Assembly (NCBI GenBank): GCA_946403085.1
Contig: CAMIYM010000001.1
Location: 210,638 to 274,637, forward strand
From: an uncultured Clostridia bacterium
GTDB lineage: Bacteria > Bacillota > Clostridia > Saccharofermentanales > Saccharofermentanaceae
DNA length: 64,000 bases
Reading direction: 5' to 3'
Shown here piece after piece: positions 1 to 6,511 of the stretch. How positions within the stretch are numbered: the stretch's first letter is position 1; every line of letters starts with the position of its first letter. The notes beneath the pieces were generated by a model, which was not told the origin of the DNA, did not search any database, and saw only the letters and a program-made list of their open reading frames with translations. Position numbers and translations under genes: made by a program.

Positions 1-612
1 CAGATTACTTATAACAGACATGCGTATGTTTTGCCTGTACATACAGATAATTCCGGATTAACTATCGGAAACACATTCCTCTTTAAGGCACATGGCAAGG
101 CATTTATCTACGTAACATCCTGCATGGATGGCGATCTTCGTGACATGAATGTTTACGAAGTAAGTAACAGCGGAATCAAGTATGTAGGTCACCATGAAGG
201 TATGTATCTAATGACCGGAACTACAAATCCCGACGAGCTTATTTGCCATGAGAATGACGGCGGAAACGGATTAATGCATATTACCAGATACTATAAGGTA
301 TCAGCTAACGGCATGCCGGTGATCAAGGATACTGTATGCTTCGTTAACCTGGTTGCTGAAGCAAAAGCTTCAAAGGATCTGACTGGTTATGTCGTCAAGG
401 ATGGAAAAGTTACAAATGAGGAGTATACGATCAAGGCAGGAGACAGGATCAATTTCTCTGAATTCAATGAAGTAACATATATGGATATTACAGACGAAAC
501 GACCGGTGTCACAGTCAGGATCAGTTCAGAGCCTTTGCTCAACGAATACTATGACCAGAACGATAATCACTGGGTATACAAGGCATTGTTAAGTTTCATT
601 GAGCCCGTATAA
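1..612 (+). CDS. C-terminal part of an unknown secreted-type protein (5' truncated by window)
   Basis: The reading frame is open from base 1 and runs to a TAA at 610-612, so the gene starts upstream of the window and 203 codons are visible. No domain family is recognised. The last ~110 residues align by eye with the C-terminal half of the protein at 819-2036: both have a 'G-Y/C-V-V-K/R-D-G-K/R-V' stretch, an 'IKAG' motif, and end in 'W-V/L-Y-K/R-A' plus about ten residues. The two are therefore tandem paralogs. If they share architecture, the missing part would carry a signal peptide and a Pro/Thr linker (inference). A strong terminator follows. Confidence 0.8.
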   Translation, partial: QITYNRHAYVLPVHTDNSGLTIGNTFLFKAHGKAFIYVTSCMDGDLRDMNVYEVSNSGIKYVGHHEGMYLMTGTTNPDELICHENDGGNGLMHITRYYKVSANGMPVIKDTVCFVNLVAEAKASKDLTGYVVKDGKVTNEEYTIKAGDRINFSEFNEVTYMDITDETTGVTVRISSEPLLNEYYDQNDNHWVYKALLSFIEPV

Positions 613-633
613 TCGATCCGGAATTCAGGGAAG

Positions 634-661
634 AAGGGGAGCCTTAAGAGCTCCCCTTTTT
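634..661 (+). terminator. intrinsic terminator
   Basis: GGGGAGC (636-642) and GCTCCCC (650-656) form a 7-bp GC-rich stem, extendable by flanking A-T pairs, with loop CTTAAGA and a following T-run (657-661). It lies 24 bases after the stop of the truncated first gene, so it should separate that gene from the next promoter. Confidence 0.85.
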
Positions 662-689
662 CGTGCGCGAAAAAGTATTTATAAAAATA

Positions 690-789
690 TTCTACAAATG
701 TAGAAAAAAAGTATTGACACTGATTTTCTACAAGTGTAGAATGACGCTCGTAAGGTTGTTCTACGTTTGTAGAATCTACAACTGTAGAA
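690..789 (+). promoter_or_regulatory. SigA promoter with four BlaI/CopY-like palindromic operators
   Basis: A promoter is visible: TTGACA (714-719), 17-bp spacer, TAGAAT (737-742). Four 16-bp palindromes surround it: TTCTACAAATGTAGAA (690-705), TTCTACAAGTGTAGAA (726-741, covering the -10), TTCTACGTTTGTAGAA (759-774) and ATCTACAACTGTAGAA (774-789). The first, second and fourth have a TACA-N2-TGTA core, the known core of operators bound by BlaI/MecI/CopY-family repressors; the third departs from it in one half-site. Occupancy should block RNA polymerase. No BlaI-type regulator or BlaR-type sensor is in the window, so the cognate repressor must be elsewhere. Confidence 0.8.
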
Positions 790-818
790 CGGCCGCTAAT
801 CATACGGAGGATTTAAAA

Positions 819-2036
819 ATGAAGCTTATAACAAAACCTGTTAAGAAGGTAACAACAGAAGAATTGAACAGCAGATCCAGGAAGGCAACAGCAGCTGCTG
901 CAGCTATGCTTTCCGGATTGATTGCCATTACAGCATCCGGCTGCTCAGCAGACATCAAGCTTGCAGACGGCACACCTGTCGGAAGCGTAGTTATCAATAA
1001 CGAGGCATTGCCGTCAAATGTTTCCGTCAATCAGCAGGGCGCGAATGCAGATGTGATCACAGATCCTTCTATCGTGCTCCCGGAAGATAATTTTGATAAG
1101 GAAACTGATCCTGAAAAGACTGACGATAAGGATCCTGCAGAGCCCGAAAATACAGAGCCTGAAGTAGTTGAGACTACTGCTGCGCCTACAGCAACACCTG
1201 CACCGGCTACTGCTACTCCTACACCTAAGGCCGCTGAACCTACCAAGGTACCTGCTACTCCCACAGCAGCACCTACAGCAGTTCCTACAGAAGCTCCTGA
1301 TGATTTCATGGGTTCATTCTCTATCATTCCTGATCACACTGTCTATAACTTTAATATAGATGACAACAAGGTCTACTATATCGAAGGTGAATTCGGTGAC
1401 ATCGATGTAAAGGTAGAAAAAGATAATAAGGTCAGATTCAGATTCTTCGGCCAGGAATTCTATGAAGCAGCTCCCTGTAGCGAACTGGCAAGCATATATC
1501 TCCTCAAAGATTACGGAAAGACAATGATCTATATCCAGTTTGTATCCGATGAAGGTCCTGCCATCTATGCATACGCATTAACAGATAAGAGCGTTAAGCT
1601 TGCGGGCGTTGTAAAGAATGCTTACTTTGAGGGAAAAGTTGCTAACACAAGATACTTCTGGGTAATCGAGACATATGGTAAGAGTGCCTATGCTGAGGTT
1701 AGAAGAAACTACGAATTCTCTTATGTCAGCGGTCTGCCTGTAGTCGATGAAGACATGATCACCACATTCTATACGCATGGCAAAGAGCTTAAGGCTGCAA
1801 GGGATATGAAGGGTTGTGTCGTAAGAGATGGCCGTGTGTATAAAGATGAGATCGTAGTTATCAAAGCAGGCAATACAGCAACACCTTATCAGACTGATGG
1901 ACATTGGTATGTTGATGTTAAGACAGAAGGAACGATCGTCAGAGTTGATTTCACTACCGAATATGTGAAGTATCATGTATCAGATGATTCCCGCTGGTTA
2001 TACAGAGCTGTCGATACAATGTTTGACTTCGCGTAA
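819..2036 (+). CDS. putative surface lipoprotein of unknown function with Pro/Thr-rich linker
   Basis: 405 residues from ATG 819, which has GGAGG at 806-810; an upstream in-frame start at 663 would run through the operator array and is rejected. The N-terminus is basic, then a hydrophobic stretch ends in 'ASGC', a plausible lipobox near residue 42. Residues ~95-160 are acidic and then Pro/Thr/Ala-rich with many PT and TP pairs, the usual wall-spanning spacer. The remaining ~240 residues form an unrecognised domain shared with the gene ending at 612. Expression is predicted to be controlled by the four BlaI-like operators just upstream. Function is unknown; regulation suggests a response to cell-wall or metal stress (inference only). 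Confidence 0.8.
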   Translation: MKLITKPVKKVTTEELNSRSRKATAAAAAMLSGLIAITASGCSADIKLADGTPVGSVVINNEALPSNVSVNQQGANADVITDPSIVLPEDNFDKETDPEKTDDKDPAEPENTEPEVVETTAAPTATPAPATATPTPKAAEPTKVPATPTAAPTAVPTEAPDDFMGSFSIIPDHTVYNFNIDDNKVYYIEGEFGDIDVKVEKDNKVRFRFFGQEFYEAAPCSELASIYLLKDYGKTMIYIQFVSDEGPAIYAYALTDKSVKLAGVVKNAYFEGKVANTRYFWVIETYGKSAYAEVRRNYEFSYVSGLPVVDEDMITTFYTHGKELKAARDMKGCVVRDGRVYKDEIVVIKAGNTATPYQTDGHWYVDVKTEGTIVRVDFTTEYVKYHVSDDSRWLYRAVDTMFDFA

Positions 2037-2089
2037 GTATTCGATAACAGTACAGAACAGCAACTCCACATATATAGAGCACACAAAAG

Positions 2090-2120
2090 AAAACGGACTG
2101 CCCATATGACAGCCCGTTTT
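2090..2120. terminator. bidirectional terminator between convergent genes
   Basis: AAAACGGaCTG (2090-2100) pairs with CAGcCCGTTTT (2110-2120). The stem is flanked by A-rich sequence on the left and T-rich sequence on the right, so it can end transcription from the plus-strand lipoprotein gene and the minus-strand zinc-ribbon gene. Confidence 0.7.
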
Positions 2121-2144
2121 CGATTAAAAACAAATTAAGATCAA

Positions 2145-2987
2145 TTAAGGATTGATTACTGTGAAGCTGTAACCTGATACTACATCGTTATCCTCATAGA
2201 TCGTCTTCTGCATCTGGAGAGCAGTAGAGAGGAGGAGTGTATAAGGTGAAAGCTTACCATCGAGAAGATCTGTGTCAGAACCATAGCTGATAGCCTGAGC
2301 TTCATCGTCTGAGAGCAGCATGTACTGTGAAACGAGGAAGAGAGATCTTACGCCAACGTTCATGTGAACGAGCTTGTTGTTGATGGAGTAAGTAGGATTG
2401 GATGATGTTGAGGAGCCGGACAATCTGCTGCTGAAGGAAAGACCCAGAGTAGATGTGCTGCCCAAAGGACTGGACTCTTCCTGGATGAAGAGAGGCTTGC
2501 CTTCGATACCAACCTTACCAACTTCGTGGAAGAGAGCGATGATGATAGCGGACTCTTCGTCGAGCTGAGGCATAATCGTATCCTTGATTCTAAGGAGCTG
2601 CTTAGCAACAGCAACGCTTCTGATGAGGAGACCCTTCTCACATGCGAGGGGGCCCTTGATCTCTGCAGGTGCTGTGAGCCAGGAAGTTCTGTTCTCGAGG
2701 AAATCGATGAAGTGGTCGAATTCTGTCTTTCTCTTAACGATAGCTGCCTTGAGCTGCTCATAAAGAGTATCAACGTTATCTTTATTAACTTCGATCATCG
2801 GCATGATACCGGCAACCTTATCGGACTTGCCTGTAGCTGCAGCGGAAACTGCTGCTGCCTGAGGTGTCACTACTGCAGAATCACTGCCGCCTGCACCCTC
2901 GTCTGCTGATGTGAATGTATACTTACACTTAGGGCATCTGATAGCCTGGTTGGCAATGACCATACCGCAATCGGGACATTTCTTCAT
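2145..2987 (-). CDS. zinc-ribbon protein with degenerate HD-like domain
   Basis: 280 residues; ATG at 2987 with AGGAGG just upstream. Residues 4-21 carry CPDC and CPKC, a rubredoxin-like zinc ribbon, then an Ala/Ser-rich linker. From about residue 75 the helical pattern resembles phage-type HD hydrolases, but where those have 'LLHDxxK' this has 'ALFHEVGKVG', so the signature HD pair reads HE, and the expected upstream His is not evident. It may be an HD-fold protein with altered or no phosphohydrolase activity. No signal peptide or membrane segment is seen. It stands alone between two terminator-like hairpins. Exact function unknown. Confidence 0.6.
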   Translation of the reverse strand: MKKCPDCGMVIANQAIRCPKCKYTFTSADEGAGGSDSAVVTPQAAAVSAAATGKSDKVAGIMPMIEVNKDNVDTLYEQLKAAIVKRKTEFDHFIDFLENRTSWLTAPAEIKGPLACEKGLLIRSVAVAKQLLRIKDTIMPQLDEESAIIIALFHEVGKVGIEGKPLFIQEESSPLGSTSTLGLSFSSRLSGSSTSSNPTYSINNKLVHMNVGVRSLFLVSQYMLLSDDEAQAISYGSDTDLLDGKLSPYTLLLSTALQMQKTIYEDNDVVSGYSFTVINP

Positions 2988-3043
2988 AATTGGACCTCCT
3001 GTATCACGGACGATCTAATCAATCCGCTAAATAGTTATGATTT

Positions 3044-3072
3044 ATTTTACAACTTGATATTTACACTTTCAA
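3044..3072 (-). promoter_or_regulatory. SigA-type promoter for the zinc-ribbon gene
   Basis: On the minus strand TTGAAA (3072-3067) is followed after 17 bp by TAAAAT (3049-3044), 57 bases before the ATG at 2987. The -35 box overlaps the left arm of a perfect inverted repeat (3071-3091). Confidence 0.55.
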
Positions 3073-3091
3073 TAAGAAAACATTTCTTATT
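3071..3091. repeat. perfect inverted repeat, possible operator
   Basis: AATAAGAAA-ACA-TTTCTTATT: two 9-base arms with a 3-base spacer. It overlaps the -35 box of the minus-strand promoter at 3044-3072, a position typical for repressor sites. There is no T-run, so it is unlikely to be a terminator. Confidence 0.4.
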
Positions 3092-3135
3092 TATTAACTA
3101 ATAGTCATATTTGCATAAATTTTCGTCAAAAATAA

Positions 3136-3165
3136 AAGACACTGACGAGGGGGTGTCAGTGTCTT
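3136..3165 (-). terminator. long hairpin, terminator-like on the minus strand
   Basis: AAGACACTGAC (3136-3146) and GTCAGTGTCTT (3155-3165) make a perfect 11-bp stem with an 8-base loop. On the minus strand it is followed by a T-rich run, so it could stop minus-strand transcription, although no minus-strand gene lies directly upstream of it. On the plus strand it is followed by AAGGAGGG and a two-codon ORF (ATG AAG TAA at 3178). The rest of the 315-base gap 2988-3302 holds only the promoter and repeat listed and the start region of the next gene. Confidence 0.45.
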
Positions 3166-3302
3166 AAGGAGGGTGTTATGAAGTAAGGAACAATTACTTT
3201 GAACAACCATATCTTACCACCCCGAATATTTACTTTAAGATTCAAAAAAGGCAAAATAGTGGCAAAGGAACCGCAGAATAAGGTGTATGGGAGGATAATG
3301 TT

Positions 3303-3566
3303 TTGACTCTTGAAGGAAGACTTTTTGTAGCCAACAGAATGACTGAGATTAAGGAAGTCACTACAGAGGATACGGATTCCTCCTATTCCAAGCGCCTTGA
3401 GAAAGCTCTTGTCGAACTTTGCAGACAGATGGATATCCCTGTTCCCATGTGGATGAAGAAGAACACCAGGGAGTTTGCCGCATTCGGCCAGACGATCTTT
3501 TTCCGTGAACAGTACACCGAGAAAGTCAGATTCGACAGATTCCAGATCAGAGTTATAGATACTTGA
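3303..3566 (+). CDS. small conserved-looking hypothetical protein, coupled to flavoprotein
   Basis: 87 residues, charged and probably soluble, with no signal peptide, membrane segment or recognised motif. The start is TTG 3303, chosen because GGGAGG at 3289-3294 is 8 bases upstream; the nearer ATG at 3298 gives only two codons. The stop TGA overlaps the next gene's ATG (TGATG), so the two genes are translationally coupled and probably act together (inference). I do not recognise the family. Confidence 0.6.
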   Translation: MTLEGRLFVANRMTEIKEVTTEDTDSSYSKRLEKALVELCRQMDIPVPMWMKKNTREFAAFGQTIFFREQYTEKVRFDRFQIRVIDT

Positions 3567-4810
3567 TGAAAAAGCGTGTCGGGATAATCGGAGGCGGCGC
3601 AGCCGGCCTTTTTACTGCTTGTCTTATCAAGCGTTTTTCGAATGGGGAAGACATAGAGGTCACCATATTAGAGAAGAGTTCCGCGCCCGGCAAGAAGCTT
3701 ACCTTAACAGGCCACGGCAGGTGCAATATCACCAACCGGAAGGACGCCTCTGTGCTTAAGGATTGTTACCATGAAGCAGGCAACTTCATATATCCGGCAC
3801 TTAAGGAATTCGGACCGGAAGACACCATTGAGCTGATCGAAAAACATATTGGCTTAAAGACCAAGGAAGAAGCCAATAACAGGATCTTCCCTGTATGTGA
3901 CAGTGCTGTAAGAGTAAGAGATGCTCTGTTATCTTACATCTCCGGCAGCGCAAATATCTTATGCGATACAAAGGTAACCGGGATAAGGATAAATGACTGC
4001 TTTGAGGCAGAAACGGCTAAGGGAACCTATTCATTCGATTATCTGGTGCTGTCCTGCGGAGGCAGCTCGTTCCCGAAAACAGGTTCTTCCGGTGATTCGT
4101 ACAGGCTTGCTCAAAACCTTGGCCACACTATCGTTCCGGTAAGAGCAGCACTGGCTCCGGTTAATGCAGATAAAGATTCGGCCGCCTTTACCAAAGCACT
4201 GAGCGGAGTATCGCTCACGGCGGGCATCTCTCTTTATTCAGAAGGTAAAAAGGTGTGTTACCGTGAAGGTGAGATACTTTTCGCTCCATTCGGACTTACA
4301 GGTCCTGCTGTTATGGAAATGTCCCGTGAGATACCTTCGGATATCAGTGGGAAGGGAGCCTATCTTGAACTTGATCTGATCCCTTCTGTGAAGGATGAGG
4401 ACTTTGACAGGGAATTCCAGGATCTCATAAAAGAACATGCGGATACGAAGATCACGAATCTTCTTGCCAGGTTCGTTCCCGCTTCAGTTGCATCCGCTGT
4501 CGCGGAAAGAGCAGGAGCAGAAGATCTTTATGCGCAGGGCTTTACCAGAGAAAACAGAAGAGCCTTGATAAGGGAAACCAAGCATCTCAGGATAGGACTT
4601 GAGAGTGCTCCGGTACTCGAAGGTGCTTATGTTACCAGGGGCGGTGTATCTCTTAAGGAAGTTGACCGTAAGACCTGTATGTCAAAGATCGTTCCCGGTC
4701 TTTATATAATCGGCGAAGCCCTTGATATCGACGGTATCAGCGGAGGGTTCAATCTCCAGGCTTGCATGAGCGAAGCCTATCTTGTATCAAAGGATATTCT
4801 TAACAGGTAA
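3566..4810 (+). CDS. FAD-dependent oxidoreductase of the HI0933/BaiN family
   Basis: 414 residues. The N-terminus has the Rossmann dinucleotide motif G-G-G-A-A-G (residues ~8-13), followed by the family signatures 'GHGRCNITN' (~53) and a C-terminal 'SGGFNLQACMSEAYL' stretch that completes the FAD site. Length and motifs match the HI0933-like flavoproteins (TIGR00275 type), some of which reduce bile acid intermediates; most have no known substrate. The start is ATG 3566, overlapping the upstream TGA; a TTG at 3563 is in frame but less likely. Cytosolic. A hairpin follows the stop. Confidence 0.85.
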   Translation: MKKRVGIIGGGAAGLFTACLIKRFSNGEDIEVTILEKSSAPGKKLTLTGHGRCNITNRKDASVLKDCYHEAGNFIYPALKEFGPEDTIELIEKHIGLKTKEEANNRIFPVCDSAVRVRDALLSYISGSANILCDTKVTGIRINDCFEAETAKGTYSFDYLVLSCGGSSFPKTGSSGDSYRLAQNLGHTIVPVRAALAPVNADKDSAAFTKALSGVSLTAGISLYSEGKKVCYREGEILFAPFGLTGPAVMEMSREIPSDISGKGAYLELDLIPSVKDEDFDREFQDLIKEHADTKITNLLARFVPASVASAVAERAGAEDLYAQGFTRENRRALIRETKHLRIGLESAPVLEGAYVTRGGVSLKEVDRKTCMSKIVPGLYIIGEALDIDGISGGFNLQACMSEAYLVSKDILNR

Positions 4811-4812
4811 AT

Positions 4813-4845
4813 AAAAAGACCGGCAACTTTAATGGTTACCGGTCT
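4813..4845 (-). terminator. intrinsic terminator of the dnaX-divIC operon
   Basis: AGACCGG (4817-4823) pairs with CCGGTCT (4839-4845), with AAC/GTT extending the stem. On the minus strand it is followed by TTTTT, making a good terminator for the operon ending in divIC. The same hairpin lies just after the plus-strand flavoprotein stop and may serve both sides. Confidence 0.75.
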
Positions 4846-4868
4846 GTTAATCTGCTTATAAACTAATA

Positions 4869-5180
4869 TCAGTTGTACTTCTCGCCCGTTACTCTGAAGA
4901 TAACTTCTCCGGGATAGACCATATCGAGCTGGGATCTTGCGACACTCTCGATATAAGCATCGTCCTTGCCGAATTCTTCCTGAGCTCTGATCTGCTTTAA
5001 TCTGTCAGACAAAGCTTCGGACTGGGCAACAAGGGAAGAGTTCTCTGCGATAAGACGCTCCTTCTGTCTATGGATGTTGGCATACTTAGTCAGGCATACG
5101 ATACCGATAACAATAAAGGTGATGCAGATCATCGCCGTAATGAAAGATATACCGCCTGTCTTACGTCTTACTTTGCGCAA
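4869..5180 (-). CDS. divIC: septum formation initiator DivIC/FtsB-family protein
   Basis: 103 residues. A short basic N-terminus precedes one membrane segment (~residues 12-32), then a coiled-coil heptad region (~33-75) and a short extracytoplasmic C-terminus, the usual DivIC/FtsB layout and length. DivIC partners FtsL and DivIB in the divisome. The start is TTG at 5180, selected by GGAGG six bases upstream. It follows rqcP, as divIC follows the yabO-yabP-yabQ genes in Bacillus, but yabP and yabQ are missing here. Confidence 0.85.
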   Translation of the reverse strand: MRKVRRKTGGISFITAMICITFIVIGIVCLTKYANIHRQKERLIAENSSLVAQSEALSDRLKQIRAQEEFGKDDAYIESVARSQLDMVYPGEVIFRVTGEKYN

Positions 5181-5222
5181 GGTATGCCTCCCGATTTTCC
5201 CTTATACGATTATTATTACTTA

Positions 5223-5251
5223 ACCCCGGGTGCAAAACAACAACCCGGGGT
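5223..5251 (-). other. GC-rich hairpin between rqcP and divIC
   Basis: ACCCCGGG (5223-5230) and CCCGGGGT (5244-5251) form an 8-bp stem with a 13-base loop. Neither strand has a following T-run, so it is not a classic terminator. It may act as an mRNA processing or stability element within the minus-strand operon. Confidence 0.45.
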
Positions 5252-5280
5252 CAAACTTAAAATACTTGTAATATTAGAGC

Positions 5281-5523
5281 TTATTCGATGAGTTCGTACA
5301 TCGACTGGGCTTCCTCTTTCCGCACAGTCTCGGGAAGTGCCGTGACCTTGAAGGTTACTTCTCCGCTGCCGAAAAGAATTGTTACGACATCGCCGACCTT
5401 AAGCTTTACAGAAGGCTTCGCAGGCTTGCCGTTAACTGTAACTCTACCTGCCTGGCAAACATCGTTTGCTACAGTCCTGCGCTTTATGACTCTGGACAAC
5501 TTAAGGAATTTATCAAGCCTCAT
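5281..5523 (-). CDS. rqcP: S4-domain RNA-binding protein RqcP (YabO/Hsp15 family)
   Basis: 80 residues forming essentially one S4 domain: 'MRLDKFLKLSRVIKRRTVA' at the start and 'AGRVTVNGKPAKPS' in the middle, the standard S4 signature. In Bacillus the YabO homolog, RqcP, binds stalled 50S subunits and works with RqcH to add alanine tails to nascent chains. The neighbouring divIC supports the YabO assignment over other S4 proteins. The ATG at 5523 has AGGAGAG upstream and overlaps the recR 3' end by 11 bases. Confidence 0.85.
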   Translation of the reverse strand: MRLDKFLKLSRVIKRRTVANDVCQAGRVTVNGKPAKPSVKLKVGDVVTILFGSGEVTFKVTALPETVRKEEAQSMYELIE

Positions 5524-6136
5524 TATTCTCTCCTGAAAGCATTACCCTGCCTTTTAAAGCAGAAAGCAGTGTTAAGTCATCAGCGTATTCGATATCAGAA
5601 CCCATGGGCAGACCTGATGCAAGACGTGACACCTTTATGCCTGAAGGACCTACCATCCTTGAGAGGTAAAGCGCAGTGGCATTGCCTTCAGCCGTCTGGT
5701 TAGTTGCCACGATAACTTCCGTGACCTCAGGGTGGTCTGCAAGACGCTTGATGAGATCAGGAATAGTGGTGTCTGAAATGCTCATGGACTTCATGGGGTT
5801 AAAAACTCCGTGAAGCACATGATAGAGGCCTTTATATTCATGAGCACGCTCGAATGTCGATACATCCCTTGGCGATTCCACTACGAGGATCGTCGTCTTG
5901 TCCCTCAACGGATCAGAGCAGATAGGGCAGGGATCAGAATCCGTGAAGTTCTGGCAGCATGTGCATCTCTTGGTGGACTGTCTTGCTGCCGTTATCGCGG
6001 ATGTGAGAGCTTCTGCATCCTTGTCATCCATAGCGAGGATATGGAATGCCAAACGCTGTGCAGACTTTCCGCCGATTCCGGGAAGACTGCTCAGCTGTGC
6101 TATAAGGTTCTGGATTGAAGGTGAATATCTTGCCAT
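5513..6136 (-). CDS. recR: recombination mediator RecR
   Basis: 207 residues, the usual length. An N-terminal helix-hairpin-helix 'LSSLPGIGGKSAQRLAFHIL', a four-cysteine zinc site (CTCC and CPIC, ~residues 58-73) and a Toprim domain starting 'TTILVVESPRDV' are all present. RecR with RecO/RecF loads RecA onto single-stranded DNA gaps. It lies directly after ybaB (2-base gap) and overlaps rqcP, within the conserved dnaX-ybaB-recR order. Confidence 0.95.
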   Translation of the reverse strand: MARYSPSIQNLIAQLSSLPGIGGKSAQRLAFHILAMDDKDAEALTSAITAARQSTKRCTCCQNFTDSDPCPICSDPLRDKTTILVVESPRDVSTFERAHEYKGLYHVLHGVFNPMKSMSISDTTIPDLIKRLADHPEVTEVIVATNQTAEGNATALYLSRMVGPSGIKVSRLASGLPMGSDIEYADDLTLLSALKGRVMLSGENNEA

Positions 6137-6138
6137 TA

Positions 6139-6477
6139 TCAGAAGGGCAGTTTCAAACCGCCTGTGATGGCACCGATACGCTCCTGATTGGTCTTGTCGA
6201 TCTGAGCGAGAGCCTGGTTGGCAGCTGCAATGATGAGATCCTGGAGACCTTCGATATCATCGGGATCAACTACATCCTTTGCGATCTCAACGCTCTTGAG
6301 CTGGTGCTTACCGGAAACAACTACCTTAACGAGCTCGCCGCCGGCTGTGCCTGTAAACTCCATTTCCTGGATCTCTGCCTGAGCCATCTCGATCTGTCTC
6401 TGCATCTTCTGAGCCTGTGCGATAGCCTGGCTCATGTTGCCGCCCATTCCCATTCCGCCACGGAATCCTTTTGCCAT
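6139..6477 (-). CDS. ybaB: nucleoid-associated protein YbaB/EbfC
   Basis: 112 residues with the family's central region 'EFTGTAGGELVKVVVSGKHQLKSVEI' type beta strands flanked by helices, and a Gly/Met-rich N-terminus. Family members are dimeric DNA-binding proteins that coat the nucleoid. Its position between dnaX and recR is the conserved bacterial arrangement. GGAGG lies upstream of ATG 6477. Confidence 0.92.
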   Translation of the reverse strand: MAKGFRGGMGMGGNMSQAIAQAQKMQRQIEMAQAEIQEMEFTGTAGGELVKVVVSGKHQLKSVEIAKDVVDPDDIEGLQDLIIAAANQALAQIDKTNQERIGAITGGLKLPF

Positions 6478-6511
6478 TGTAATAACCTCCGGTATTTATC
6501 TGATTGATCTA

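Noticed and set aside
690..789. Possible CRISPR-like repeats
   Set aside because: The four repeats are only 16 bp, palindromic, irregularly spaced or touching, and centred on a promoter; they fit operators and not CRISPR repeats with spacers.
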